DNA of 64,000 nucleotides from Selaginella moellendorffii (GCF_000143415.4 NW_003314275.1:491889-555888), one strand, 5' to 3'. Shown: positions 51,585 through 62,956, counted from the stretch's first letter. Numbers and translations: made by a program. Notes: generated from the letters alone by a model not told the origin.

Positions 51585-52105
51585 GATATGACAACTTTAT
51601 AGACATCATCCCAAATGTGATTGACTCAGACGTTCTTCACCCAGCGTTCCTTAGTTATCGACATCATTCAGTCACAGCCATGCAGATCTTGTTAGAGTTA
51701 TTCTATCTGCCAAAGGGGATTGTGCTTGATGCTACAACAGGATTTGGGTCAATGGTGCAAGCAGCAAAAGAGACAGGCCAAGCTGTTTTTGCACTTGAGA
51801 AGGAGGGTGCCTTTGAGGACATTCTTAGGAGATTTTGCAACAAGTGATATTAGTGCTTGAAATAATCTATAATATTTATTCTCAAATATTTCTATGTCAT
51901 TAGGTCTACATTTATCACACACAGTGTTTTAGTCCACACGCTTGATCTTGATGATATGGATGATCATATGGACCGAAGTCAATTCCACTTACCTATTTAT
52001 GCTGAACATATGGCACAACATTACATACAACACAAGCCTATAGTGAAGGAGCATTCCGCTATACCCATTTTTGCTTTTCTGGATATGGAAGCAGAAGAAG
52101 ATTGA
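51585..52105 (+). pseudogene. ParB/methyltransferase-like gene, 3' part (last two exons)
   Basis: Continues the exon cut by A2. Exon to 51843: GYDNFIDIIPNV, VLHPAFLSYRHHSVTAMQIL, then LPKGIVLDATTGFGSMVQAA and GQAVFALEKE. The LDxTTGxGS...A.E pattern is the cofactor-binding motif (FxGxG) of amino-methyltransferases. It follows the DPPY-like motif of exon h, the order of the beta class. Intron 51844-51903 (GT-AG), last exon 51904-52105 ending MEAEED and TGA. This part has no internal stop. With 35515-38506 it forms one gene of at least ten exons. Confidence 0.62.
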
Positions 52106-52370
52106 ATATATTTGGATTTTAATATAAATTATGTTGTTTAATATATTATTTTCTTTCTTTCTAGACTAAAAGATTAGTTCATGTCAAACTAATAATCTAC
52201 ATGAGCTTATGGAATACCTTAAACACCTAGATTCTATATTAAAAATTCTTGGTTCAGGATGAACTAAGGTAGTGCCATTAAACTTTTGCTAGTTAGGGGA
52301 TTGTATTGACTTCCTTTGACTTTTATTGACTTTCATTGACTTGAGCTCAACTCAAAAACTACTCAGCCTC
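52106..52370. other. Spacer after the methyltransferase-like gene
   Basis: AT-rich, with TTGACTTCC/TTGACTTTT/TTGACTTTC direct repeats at about 52308-52345. A possible acceptor (TTTCTTTCTAG, about 52155) may mark a 3' UTR exon. Nothing else is seen. Confidence 0.4.
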
Positions 52371-53300
52371 TTTAATGATCCAGCAGGTATTGGACCAATT
52401 CCAACATACTATGCTAGAGGAGCTACCGGCAGAGTTGCCCCCCGCACGACAGATAGAACATAAGATTGAGCTAGTTGAGGGTGCTAAGGCGGTGGTTCAT
52501 CCCCCCTATCATTTGCATAAAAAGGAACTCGAGGAGCTTAAGTGCCAACTAAAAGAGTTGATGGACAAAGGGTATATTAGATTGAGCAAGTTGTTGTATA
52601 GGGCGCTAGTGTTATTTGTGAAAAAGAAAGATGGATCTATACGTCTGTGCATAGACTACTAGTTGCTCAACAAGTATATAAAAAAGAACAAGTACCCTTT
52701 GCCAACGATTGAGAACCTATTCGATACGCTGGGAAAGGCAAAATACCTCTCAAGAATTGACCTAAGGTCAGGATACTACCAGATCAGGGTAGTAGAGGAA
52801 GATGTCAAGAAGACAACCTATCGGACAAAGTATGGGAGGTTTGAGTTTCTGGTGATGCCCTTTGGGCTGTGCAATGTAACGGCAAGATTTTTGGTGTTGA
52901 TGAACCACATCTTGTACGCTATCTAGATCACTTTGTGGTTGTCTATTTTAATGACATCCTAATATATAAAGAGACACTAGAGGAGCATGCCGAACATTTG
53001 ATGAAGGTGTTTGAGAAACTAAAGGAACACAAGTTGTATGCTAAAGAGAGCAAATGTGACTTTGCTCAACAAAAGATAAAGTTTCTCGGGCATATGGTGG
53101 GCAAGGATGGGCTCAAGGTGGACCCTGAGAAGGTCTAAGCGATCCAGGAATGGGAGCGACCATCGAATATACATGAGTTGAGGGCGTTCCTGGGGCTATG
53201 CAACTACTACTACAAGTTTATCAAACACTATTCGAGAGTAGCTCTACCCTTAATGGACCAAACAGGTAAAGGAAAGATGGTATGGACAACAGAATGCAAG
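52371..53300 (+). pseudogene. Reverse transcriptase of F
   Basis: ELPAELPPARQIEHKIELVE, VKKKDGSIRLCIDY then a [23 protein letters not shown] and [16 protein letters not shown] frameshift (about 52870-52920) leads into the catalytic box, which reads VYFNDILIY: the first Asp of the YxDD-type motif is Asn. Then KIKFLGHMVGKDGLKVDPEKV and ELRAFLGLCNYYYKF. Inactive. Confidence 0.82.
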
Positions 53301-53337
53301 GTGGCTAAACCCTAAACCGGTCCACCTCAAAAGGAAG

Positions 53338-54105
53338 TTGAGGAAGACTCCCATGTTGGTGTTACCAGACTTTGGTAAGGACTTTGAGGTAGAAATGGAT
53401 GCTTCAGACTTTGTGTTGGGTGCAACTTTGAAGCAAGACAACCATCCAGTGGTGTTCTTCTCAAAGAAGTTGGACAAGGCTCAGCGAGAGTGGCCTGCCC
53501 ACAAAAAGGAATTGTTTGCGATGGTCAAGGCACTCAAGGAGTGGCAACACTACCTTGGGAGACACTTCAAAGTTTACATGGATAATATGGCAACAAAACA
53601 CTTCTTGTTAGAACCTGATCTGAGAGGGAAACAGGGTCAGTGGGCCAATGCTATGGCCAAGTTCAATTGCAAGATTTTGTATAAACTTGGGAAGAGCAAC
53701 ATTGTGGCGAATGCTCTAAGTCGAAAAGCAAGCTTGAAGTTGGTGATATCTAGCACGACAGTAACCTTTTGGGATAATATGCAGACAACATATAAAAATG
53801 ATAGTGTAGCACAAGAAGTGTTGCTAAGGAATCAAGAGGCGTGGGATGCTCACCAGAGAGGTGAGCTACCAACAGAAGAGAAAATAAGTTATACAAAACC
53901 CAATAGACTCATCTATTATAAGCAAATGAGGGTGTATGTTCCAGAAAGGGAACTAAGGAAAGTAGCCTTAGAAGAGTGTCATGATGGACCTCTTGTGGGA
54001 CATGGCGGAGTGCCTAAGACGATGGGTTTACTCAAGAGGAAGTATCACTGGAATAGGCTTAACAAAGGCAAACCAAATACACAAACCAGAAGTGTCGGGA
54101 TGTAG
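53338..54105 (+). pseudogene. RNase H and integrase start of F
   Basis: Open for 255 codons. RNase H: EMDASDFVLGATLKQD, AHKKELFAMVKAL and VYMDNMATKHF, but the last block is NIVANALSR where NxVADALSR is usual (Asp to Asn). The integrase zinc region begins (EECHDGPLVGHGGVPKTMGL) and is cut off near 54060 by a deletion that removes the second half and the core. Confidence 0.82.
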
Positions 54106-54650
54106 AGTTTAGATCTGGGGAGAAGGTGTAGCTGAACACCAAGAACCTAAACCTACCAAGTGGGATCAGCCGAAAGTTGATCCAAAGGTAAAAATGCATG
54201 TATTCCTGGAAATGAATAGATCTTTAAGTAGGTTTGCGGGGCCTTACAAGATTGAAATACGAATTTGTAAAGTGGCTTACCGCCTCCAACTTCCTTAAGA
54301 GATGGGGAAGATGCACTCAGTGTTCCATGTGAACTTACTCAAGTTATACTTTGAGGATCCACTTCGCAAGGACCAAGTAAAACCTTTACCTAAGGTTATC
54401 CAAGGCAAAAAGGAATATGAAGTTGAGGCCATCCTCAATGCACGCAAGAGCAAGTGACAAGGACGCGAGGTGAAGGGGTTCCATGTGAAGTGGAAAGAAT
54501 TTAATAATAGGTTTGAGCGGAATAAAGATATTCTCGTCATTTCCACATTGCAAAGCAACATGGGAACTGAAGGAGAATCTAGCGAACGCGCAAGATCTAG
54601 TGGAGGAATTTCTACAAAACAGAACTCTATGTACTTATGCAAAGTTTAAT
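54106..54650 (+). pseudogene. Integrase tail and chromodomain of F
   Basis: Readable: GPYKIEIRICKVAYRLQLP, then EMGKMHSVFHVNLLKLYF and a chromodomain-like end (YEVEAILNARKSK, then a TGA, GFHVKWKEFNN). This is the chromovirus arrangement. Stops at about 54296 and 54457. Confidence 0.75.
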
Positions 54651-55130
54651 TAAAGTATCAATTTGTGAAGTTGAGCAATGACATATATTGGGACCCGAAG
54701 GTGCACCGAAGGTAAGCTAATTAGCATGGGTTAACTAGGTCGACCAAGCGTACGAAACTATGCCCAACTCTCCGTAGGGATGTCAAATCCACAGATGTAT
54801 TCTACAGAGGTTGTGTTCGAGTCCCAACCCTCTAGTATAGCAAGGCTAGGTTCAAGTCCCAACCCATATTAGGGTGTAGTGAGGGGAGGGGTATAGGGAC
54901 ACCTATATTCCATTGTCATGGGCTCTTGGCTAGGGAGGCTAACTTAGACACACCACTAAGTGAAGGGATGCCCTTGGAGACATGGTCAACAAGTCGTAGG
55001 ATTAAAACGAGGTGTTCAATTTGGGTATTGAACTTCTTTTATGGGTGGTGGAGCTGTAAGAAACCAAACTCCCCAAGGTGTCAAAGGCTAAAGGATCCCT
55101 AAAAGTATGACCAAAATGGTAAACACTTTA
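54651..55130. other. Unassigned sequence after F
   Basis: No gene supported. Two copies of a GTTCGAGTCCCAACC-like motif (about 54827 and 54850) look like tRNA-type B boxes, but no cloverleaf can be drawn. It may be the 3' part or a decayed LTR of F, or part of the LTR-E-like unit that follows. Confidence 0.35.
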
Positions 55131-55470
55131 TCGGATGAGACCGAGTCCGAGATCGAGTTCGAGGCCGACTTTAAGACCGAGTTCGAAGCTGAGTCCAAGA
55201 TCGAGTCCAAGACCGACTCTGACTGAGTTCGAGACTGAGTCCGAGATCTGATATTGGGTCCAAGACCGACCCCTAGACTGAGTTCGAGACTTAATCCGAG
55301 ACCGAGTTCGAGACCGAGTCCGAGATCCGATATTGGGTCCGAGACCAAGTCTGAGATCGAGCTTGAAATAGAGTCTGAGGTCGGGTCTGAGATGGAGTCC
55401 GAGATCGAGTTTGAGACCGAGTCCAAAGTCGAGTCCGAGATCGAGTCCGAGACCGAATCCGAATACTAAT
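55131..55470. repeat. GAGTCC/GAGACC minisatellite
   Basis: About 340 bp of GAGTCCGAGACC-type units, the same motif class as 5165-5630. Long frames on both strands follow from unit length and are not genes. Confidence 0.85.
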
Positions 55471-55950
55471 ATAGGTCATGGGGTGAAAGCCCAAAGCATG
55501 TGTCTCCCAGAGGAGGGGGGGGGGGAGCTGCAGAGGTTCCAAAAGTATAGTAGGGATAGTGAGGTCCACGAACCAGTTTTGAAGGAACTCTCCAGTGGTG
55601 CTTCCAAATTGACTTGATGTTGAGATTGGGGTTAAGGGGCCTTGGGTGGGAGTGAGCATGGACTCGGGTGGTGCCAAAGGGGCCACCCAAGGAAGTGCTC
55701 AAGAGCAGCTCTCACTCCCAGAAGGGAAATCGACTGTGGTGCTTTTGGCTCATGTGGAGTGGTGCCCTACTTGAGTACCTTGTAATTCGGATGTTAGGAA
55801 CCTAGAGGCTTGGTGTGCTTGGCTGCTTGTGCCTGCGGGGAGTGTAGCCGAACCTTAAGTTCAGTCTAACTTGGGGAGGGGGATTGAGAGAGATTTGGGA
55901 ATTTGTGGATGGATGGCTAACACTTTGTTGCTTGTGCAATGAGTAGCTAA
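55471..55950 (+). repeat. LTR-like segment related to E and D
   Basis: GGTGAAAGCCCAAAGCATG, a G tract (55516-55527) and TTCCAAAAGTATAGTAGGGA match the segment that follows the minisatellite in solo LTR E (5610-5690) and the middle of D-type LTRs. No clear LTR ends are found, so the unit's borders are open. Confidence 0.55.
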
Positions 55951-55989
55951 AACTAAGTAAGACTAAGTAGGAGCTGGTACAATAGGTGG

Positions 55990-58855
55990 GAACCTTGACG
56001 AGCGAACTTAGCTAAGGCCAAAGTAGTGTTGATTAGATAGACAAGGTAAGTTGGCAAATTGAAAAGGTAAAATTTGTGGCTTACAACAATCAAGAGTCCT
56101 TACCTTGATACATATTGGTTATGGTGGTCTTACAAATGGTGAGTTGTGGGATGGATAGCAGTGAAGCACTAAACCATTTTGTCTAGGCTTGCCATTGGAA
56201 GATTTGGGTTACAATGCTTAATTCTTTTTCAGGGAACTTGCTATTGCTCTTTGAGTAACTTGGTGTTGGATTAGTTTTGAATTTGGTTGGAAAGAAAGTG
56301 GCATGAGCTTGTCTGTGTTATGAACAAAAGTTAGTGGTGTTAAGTGTTGTAAATCTCTTTTGGTGGGGTATGGCATTTATGTTGCATTTTGTCGAATCGA
56401 GTTGGCATTTAATACTCACATAAACCTTTGAAGTAATAACGTGGGCATTACTTGTGGTGTTCCTCAATTGATGATCAAGTTATTGTGATTTTTATATCAT
56501 ATCCAAGTGATAGTGAACAATATGTTTACAAAGTTGCTTGGTTAAACAATGATCAACCCCAAAGTGGTTGATGGTGAAGCTAGTCTACTTGCACGTAGTA
56601 GCATTATAGTAACTTTAATTGGATTCTCAATAGTGATCAACGATATGCTAAGCTTAAGTTGGTACCATGTTTCTGTGAGCGTTTGCCCATGAGGTCTTGG
56701 AAAGGGTTGTAGCATTCACTTGCTATGGCTTGTTGATTGATCTGTTAACACTTGAAGTAGATTGTTGGATAAAGAAGGTGTGTAATTGAGGCATTGGTAT
56801 TATTAACACTTGTGTTAGTGGAAGTGGCATTGTTATTTCAAGTGATGAGGAATTTTCCTTACACTTTGATTTTTCTATGTTATTTTTTTTGTTAGTGTTT
56901 TGGCTTCACATTAGATCTTGAAGGTGATTGAAGAAAAGTGTTAGTGCAATGCAGATATCCAGAGATATGATCTTTGTGATCAACCTTTAAATGTTTATTT
57001 TGCATTTTGCGGATGTCAATGTTGGATGTCGGAAAAGTGGGCTAAAATGTTTGATACTTAAGTATGTTATTGGGTTATGAGAATTTTTATTGAGGTGAAC
57101 CTATGTGAAATTGTTGATAGGAGGAAGTTGATTGAGTCTTGAAAGTTTGCATTCCTAGACTAAGCGTCATTTTTTTTCTAGGATGGAAAATTTTCCACAA
57201 ATTTTCTTAAATTTTTCCAATGGCTGATCTATCGGTCATTTTGCTCGGAAACCATTCTGTTTTTGTAAGTCAGTACAAACTAGTGAAGGGGTTGAAGTTG
57301 ACTTTCATTAAATTAAACCTTAGTAGGTAGTTTGTATGATGCGACCCGAAAGGGATACTAACTTCTGGGGCTAAAAAAATTGAGGTGGATAAAATCTAAA
57401 GTTAGTATAGAAAAATGGTTGTTGCGCTTTTCTAAAAAAATGACCCTTATGCCTTTTTTCTGTAACGTTATGCTTGGTCGCAGGTTGCATGTTGCATTTC
57501 ATTAGACTCTATAACAATAGTGAGCTCTTATTGATCTTGACTTGGTCATGGTAGCCTTGCACCTTCGCTGAGGATAGTGATATCCAATTTAGTTGTTTGA
57601 AGTTGAAATGTTAATACTCGTACTATAGCTTTGTTTATGAGGAGGTTGTGTACTGATATGATTCCATCTCATGGTCTTCGCTTTAGTTTCAACTGAGTGT
57701 TGATTATGCATAACTAGCATCTTCAAGGTATGCTCAGAGCTGTTGGCTAAACGCATTTAGTGAGCTTATTGCGCTTGAGTTGGATTCAAGTGGTCATTTA
57801 GTTTATGCTTATCTATGAACCTTTATTTCGTATATAAGGTATTACGTTCATGTTAGACAAGTATGTGACTCGATAACATGAGTTTAGTGTTTGGGACTTG
57901 TGAAGGCAAAGTTGAAGAGTGATTGTTAGTTGCTTTGCGATTAATGATTACTTGTAGACTTTGTCAAGGATTGTTAACACTTGCTTTGCACAATGATGAT
58001 TTAGCAGTGATAAACTTGCTTTACCAGATGGTGTTGCGGAGGATCGTATCGTTAAAGTTACATGGTTTTTCTATGTTGGTATGTTGACTCTACCTCTGTC
58101 GATATCATTTGGTTGCATTTAAGCTGTGGTATTGGATTTCATTAAGTCTTGGATGTAGTGATTCACTCCTTGATGGTGTGCTATCTGTAGCTGAGTATTG
58201 TTAAAGAACTGATCTCGAATACTAAGTATAGTATTCTCAACTTTGGTTAGCTTAGTTGCTATAGAAGTTTGAGTGGTAATTCACTTTTGCTTTCTTTTAA
58301 CTTTTTAATAGTGTTGATAGCATTGAAGTGATGCCATGTCATTGACATTGTTGATGTTGAGATGCAAATGAAATGAGATGTCTTTTCATATGATTAATAT
58401 TAAGTTTCATTAGTCTCAATGTAAATAGTGTTAATGATTTGGCTGTAGCTTTCTGTTATTAACATTCGTGCATTTGCTATTGAGCAATTGTATTGACGTT
58501 CAAATGAACCGAGTGGCAAATTTGAGTTGTATTCTAAACGAGTTTATTTAATAGAGGTTGAGATTTATCTTTTCCTTGAAAAGTGATTCAATTATGGATT
58601 ATACTAACCTTACCAGTGAAAGAGTTAATGATTGATATTGAAGTGATTGAATCCTTGTTGAATTTAAATTGGGATATATCAATCAATAATGATTCTTCTT
58701 ATTCTTGTTATGAAGTGAATTATATCTTGCTATAGATAAATTCATGGAGGATGATTTAGTGATCACTTGTTGAGCATAGCTCCATTATGCTTGGTTTTTA
58801 GATTGATGCAAATATACTCTTAATTAACTTTGATTTAATTAACTCTAGATTTACT
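55990..58855 (+). mobile_element. Non-coding interior of a D element (D3)
   Basis: Reverse-complement relative of D2 interior 30415-33480 and of D1. Plus-strand direction follows from the alignment and from the plus-oriented LTR piece after it. No protein reading in any frame. Its primer-site end has been replaced by the minisatellite LTR segment. The shared non-coding interior of three copies suggests it is selected or at least inherited as a unit. Confidence 0.75.
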
Positions 58856-59172
58856 CATTTAGCATATTTACGGAATGCAGAGATTGTTCTAAACATAATG
58901 GTGTTCGTTCTGTGTCCAAATTTGCAATCTAAGGACATTCTATATTTAGTAAATTTCAAACTTGTCCCAAAAACTAACTCTTGATACTAAGGGAGGCTTG
59001 GGGTGAAAGCCCAAAGCATGTATTCCTTAGGGGGGGGGGGCGCTGTGTGGGGTTCCAAATATATAGTAGGTATAGTGGGTAGGTCGGGCATGGCTGACCA
59101 ACCTGAAGCATAGTTTAGCTCCCGCTTGCGTGCTTGTCCTTGTTCTGCATTTAGCTTGGGTCTAAGCCTAAG
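58856..59172 (+). repeat. D-type LTR piece (3' side of D3)
   Basis: CATATTTACGGAATGCAGAG, AACCTGAAGCATAG and a G tract match D2 LTR in reverse. The first 400 bp of the LTR are missing. At about 59173 it meets a D-type piece in the opposite direction. Confidence 0.75.
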
Positions 59173-59914
59173 TTGGATTTAGACCTAAGCCGGTCACAAA
59201 ACAAAGACAGGTATGCGAGTGGGAGTTATATTATGTCTTATGTTGGTCGGCCATGCTTGATCTACCCATTATCTCTATTCTACATTTAGAACCACAACTT
59301 TTGTATGGCCATTGGTAGCCATGCCAAAATCGACTTCTTTAGTTACTTTCTCTGGGTTTGGGCTCACTTAGTTTCACTAATATTATCTTTCATGTTCCTA
59401 AAACCACTTAATTATTGATAAAAATCCATAATTGTGCCATGGGAGGGGCATCTTCCTCCCCACCTCCTCTTCTAACAAAGTTGCTATTTCATAGTTAAGT
59501 TATGGCTCTTTATCCTCTTCTTGCATACTTGAGCCCCAATTAAGGTAACATATCCAACAAAGAGGTGTGACCAGCAACTTCTCCAACTTTATTTCTAAAT
59601 TTATATTATATAACAAGAGTTAAAATTAATAAAAGAAATTTTAGGCTCCCATAATAATAAAACTTTCATACACATTCTTCTATATAAAATCTTGAAAAGA
59701 TGTCATATCTCACATTTAAAATTTATTTAACAAAAAGAAGAGTTAGTGTTAAACACTATGATTTTCTAAGGTATATGGAAAATATCTTTTTTTTACTTTG
59801 TATATAAATATGAGAAGATAATAAGAAATTATTGAAAATATTGTAAAATTCTAATATCAAAACTATCTCCCAAAACTGTCAAATAAAGTAAGGCACAATT
59901 TAAGCATATACATG
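59173..59914. repeat. Left arm of a long inverted repeat
   Basis: About 742 bp, reverse-complementary to 61996-62738 with few changes (for example CAAATAAAGTAAGGCACAAT on both sides). The outer 130 bp are D-type LTR sequence; the rest is not otherwise recognised. The spacer of 2.08 kb holds the cysteine-rich peptide genes. Confidence 0.85.
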
Positions 59915-60086
59915 GCCTGAACAACTGTATTAATTAGGATGTAATGAAACAACACAACAAGTTATAAAGCCAAAATATGGAGAAGAACAACACAGTAAAG
60001 TGTGGAATCAAATTAGGTTATTGGTATGCCAAACAAAACAATTTGGAAATTTATTTATTTCTTTTATTTATAAATGATTAGTTGAT

Positions 60087-60380
60087 TTATTTAGAACCAC
60101 GAGGAGATGAAAGCTCATTAGGAGGAGGTAAATCTTCCTCGGGAGGAGATAAAGGATCTGATGAAGGTGATGGAATTTTCCCAATATTTGGACAAAGATT
60201 AGTGTCCATATCAGGATCATCCTTGCAAATTTCATCAACACATGCAATTTTACCTTTACATTCATCATCTGAATTACATGATTCTCCACATGTTTTTAAT
60301 GGTGCACTCTTTACTATATATATTAAAAATGATACAAAAATAAGAAGTAAAATGGTAGAGTAAACACTTTTCTTGGCCAT
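60087..60380 (-). CDS. Small secreted cysteine-rich (knottin-like) peptide
   Basis: Intact 97-residue gene, ATG at 60380, TAA at 60089-60087. Signal peptide MAKKSVYSTILLLIFVSFLI followed by YIVKSA. The predicted mature part has six cysteines in the pattern C-x3-C-x5-C-x5-C-x4-C-x10-C (KTCGESC, DDECKGKIAC, DEIC, TNLC), about right for a three-disulfide knottin, then an acidic Pro/Ser-rich tail (DPLSPPEEDLPPPNE). An upstream TTG-started extension is open, but the signal peptide argues for this ATG. Likely extracellular, perhaps a defence or inhibitor peptide by analogy; no exact family recognised. Two broken paralogues lie at 7.2-8.0 kb and one at 60659-60949. It lies inside a long inverted repeat. 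Confidence 0.75.
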   Translation of the reverse strand: MAKKSVYSTILLLIFVSFLIYIVKSAPLKTCGESCNSDDECKGKIACVDEICKDDPDMDTNLCPNIGKIPSPSSDPLSPPEEDLPPPNELSSPRGSK

Positions 60381-60658
60381 GAATACTGATAAGAATTTAT
60401 AGAAGAAGTAATACAATAGGTAGAGAAAACTACTTGATTTAAATACTCTAAAATATTAATAGAATATGAGATATTACACAATGTTTAGCTTTTGTCCTTA
60501 CAAATATGATAGTTACAAAGTAATTAAAACAAAAAGACAAAAGACAGGCTTAGGGTTTAGGTTGTGGAGTCAAACTAGGTAATTGGTGTGCCAAACAATA
60601 TAAAAGATGGAAATTTATTTACTTCTTTTATTTATAAATGATTTATTGATTTATTGAT

Positions 60659-60949
60659 TTATTTAGAACCAACAGGAGATAAAAGCTCATTAGGAGGAGG
60701 TAAATCTTCCTCAGGAGGAGGTAAAAGATCTAAAGAAGGTGATTGAATTTTCCCAATATTGGACAAAGACTAGTATTCATATTGAAATCATCCTTGTAAA
60801 TTCCATCAAAGCATGCAAGTTTACCTTTACATTCACCATGTGAACTATATGATTCTCCACATTTTTTTAATGGTGCACTCTTTACTATATATTAAAACTA
60901 ATACAAAAATAAGAAGTAAAATTGTAGAGTAAAGATTTTTTCTTGCCAT
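60659..60949 (-). pseudogene. Cysteine-rich peptide, frameshifted tandem copy
   Basis: Minus-strand paralogue 280 bp upstream of the intact gene: ATG at 60949, signal MARKNLYSTILLLIFVLVLI, then loss of four bases (one TATA unit) just before the cleavage region. This shifts the frame into SKECTIKKMW and a stop. A second small deletion lies near 60757. The corresponding copy at 7718-7998 is broken at nearly the same place by a different deletion. Confidence 0.8.
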
Positions 60950-61304
60950 AAATACAAATAAGGATACAAATGAAAAAAAGTGATACAATAGGAAGAGAAA
61001 ATTACTTGACTTAGATACCACCAAAATATCAATAAAATATAATATATTCAACAATGTTTAGCTTTTGTCCTTACCAATATAATACACACAAAGTAATTAA
61101 AAACAAAAGAACTACTAATATAATTGATATACTCCACAATTATGGTATGCCATTTATCTCCCTTTGCACTCACTCTCTTTTTGTTTGGGGTTATTCGATC
61201 TTATTGACATTCATTAATAACAATATTTAATTGGCCCAGTAGAAAATAATTTAATTTGCACCTTAAATCCTAAACCCTAAACACACTATTCCTATTATAC
61301 ATTT

Positions 61305-61995
61305 GGAACTCGTTATGCTTGTCGTTATATATATTAGGCCTCACTCTACTATTGCATCTATTTAATTTCACTATGTTTGGGCTAAATATTTTATTTGGAT
61401 TCACTACCCTTATCTTCACTTTACAATCCATATCACTACATTGTGGGATCTAGGACTGTACATCTTTAGGGGCTTTTTATATCTTTGAGAAAGTATAGGC
61501 ACCATACAAATGGAGATCAAGTGAGAGCAATGTACTTGCATTGATCTCACGATTGACTCAAATCCTTTATATCGTTAGGCACAGTCACATGGGAGAGATG
61601 AGGCTAGGGACCATGGATAAAGCACAAAGTTCACAACCACTAAGGATTGGGAACATGCATTTGTGGAGTGAGTGGCATGAATTTGAGTTGCACAGAATTG
61701 GACTCTTGTTCCCTTGATCTAGACCACATAAAACCAGATTCTAGTTCCATTGATCCCTCATCTACTTCATCATTAGGGCTAAACTTTTATGTGTCCCCTC
61801 TACCTCCTCCAAAAAATAAGAAAAATTTTAAAGTGTAAGTGAAAAGAGCATCAAAAATGTAATTTTTAGCAGCTATCAAGGCAAAAAAAAGAGAAATAAA
61901 GAGAAAGAAATATACTTAAAGCTTGAAGAATAAGGGAATTTTATTATAAAATACTTCAACCACCACAAGATAAGTAAGAAATTCACAATGTTCAA
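61305..61995. other. Unassigned part of the inverted-repeat spacer
   Basis: No gene supported. A plus-strand stretch at about 61677-61838 (MNLSCTELDSCSLDLDHI, then YVSPLPPPKNKKN) ends at a good splice donor (AAAGT|GTAAGTG), so it could be an exon fragment. No partner exon or family was recognised. Confidence 0.35.
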
Positions 61996-62738
61996 CATGT
62001 ATATGCTTAAATTGTGCCTTACTTTATTTGACAGCTTTGGGAGATAGTTTTGATATTAGAATTTTACAATATTTTCAATAATTTCTTATTATCTTCTCAT
62101 ATTTATATACAAAGTAAAAAAAAGATATTTTCCATATACCTTAGAAAATCATAGTGTTTAACACTAACTCTTCTTTTTGTTAAATAAATTCTAAATGTGA
62201 GATATGACATCTTTTCAAGATTTTATATAGAAGAATGTGTATGAAAGTTTTATTATTATGGGAGCCTAAAATTTCTTTTATTAATTTTAAATCTTGTTAT
62301 ATAATATAAATTTAGAAATAAAGTTGGAGAAGTTGCTTGTCACACCTCTTTGTTGGATATGTTACCTTAATTGGGGCTCAAGTATGCAAGAAGAGGATAA
62401 AGAGCCATAACTTAACCATGAAATAACAACTTTGTAAAAACAGGAGATGGGGAGGAAGATGCCCCTCCCATGGCACAATTATGGATTTTTATCAAAATTA
62501 AGTGGTTTTAAGAACATGAAAGATAATATTAGTGAAACTAAGTAAGCCCAAACCCAGACAGAGTGACTGAAGAAGTAGATTTTGGCATGGCTACCAATGG
62601 CCATACAAAAGTTGTGGTTCTAAATGTATAATAGAGATAGTGGGTAGATCAAGTATGGCCGACCAACATAAAACATAATATAACTCTTGCTTGCATACTT
62701 GTCCTTGTTTTGTGACCGGCTTGGGTCTAAACCCAAGC
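61996..62738. repeat. Right arm of the long inverted repeat
   Basis: Pairs with 59173-59914. The outer part (from about 62610) is D-type LTR in plus orientation (AAATGTATAATAGAGATAGTG, then TTGTCCTTGTTTTGTG). Confidence 0.85.
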
Positions 62739-62956
62739 TCAATACCATACTAACTGATGAGGTACTCATATCCATACATTAGACCACAAATTTGCTAAAA
62801 TAGTGTTAAATTTCATTTATCTCTGTTTTGTATGTTGGTCAAGGCATTAAGATGTTGAATGATTTAGGACTGTTTCTATATCACTCCATAATCCTATCCT
62901 TTCCCTCCATAGGCTTTACGCTTGAGAGTCCTTTTATGCTTTGGTTCCTTCACTCC
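62610..62956 (+). repeat. D-type LTR piece
   Basis: Plus-oriented match to the reverse complement of about 30170-29805 of D2, ending at GGTTCCTTCACTCC. Its first 128 bp belong to the right inverted-repeat arm. Confidence 0.7.

Larger units (their letters stand above)
52371..54650 (+). mobile_element. Chromovirus remnant F (pol only)
   Basis: Plus-strand Ty3/gypsy pol without gag, protease or recognisable LTRs: RT, RNase H, integrase zinc region, then a deletion of the core, and the integrase tail with a chromodomain-like end. It is unlike A, B, C and G in sequence. Stops and shifts throughout. Confidence 0.82.

Noticed and set aside
54820-54870. tRNA-like B boxes (GTTCGAGTCCCAACC, GTTCAAGTCCCAACC)
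   Set aside because: No acceptor stem, D arm or anticodon arm could be drawn around them, and no A box lies at the right distance. A SINE remnant cannot be excluded.
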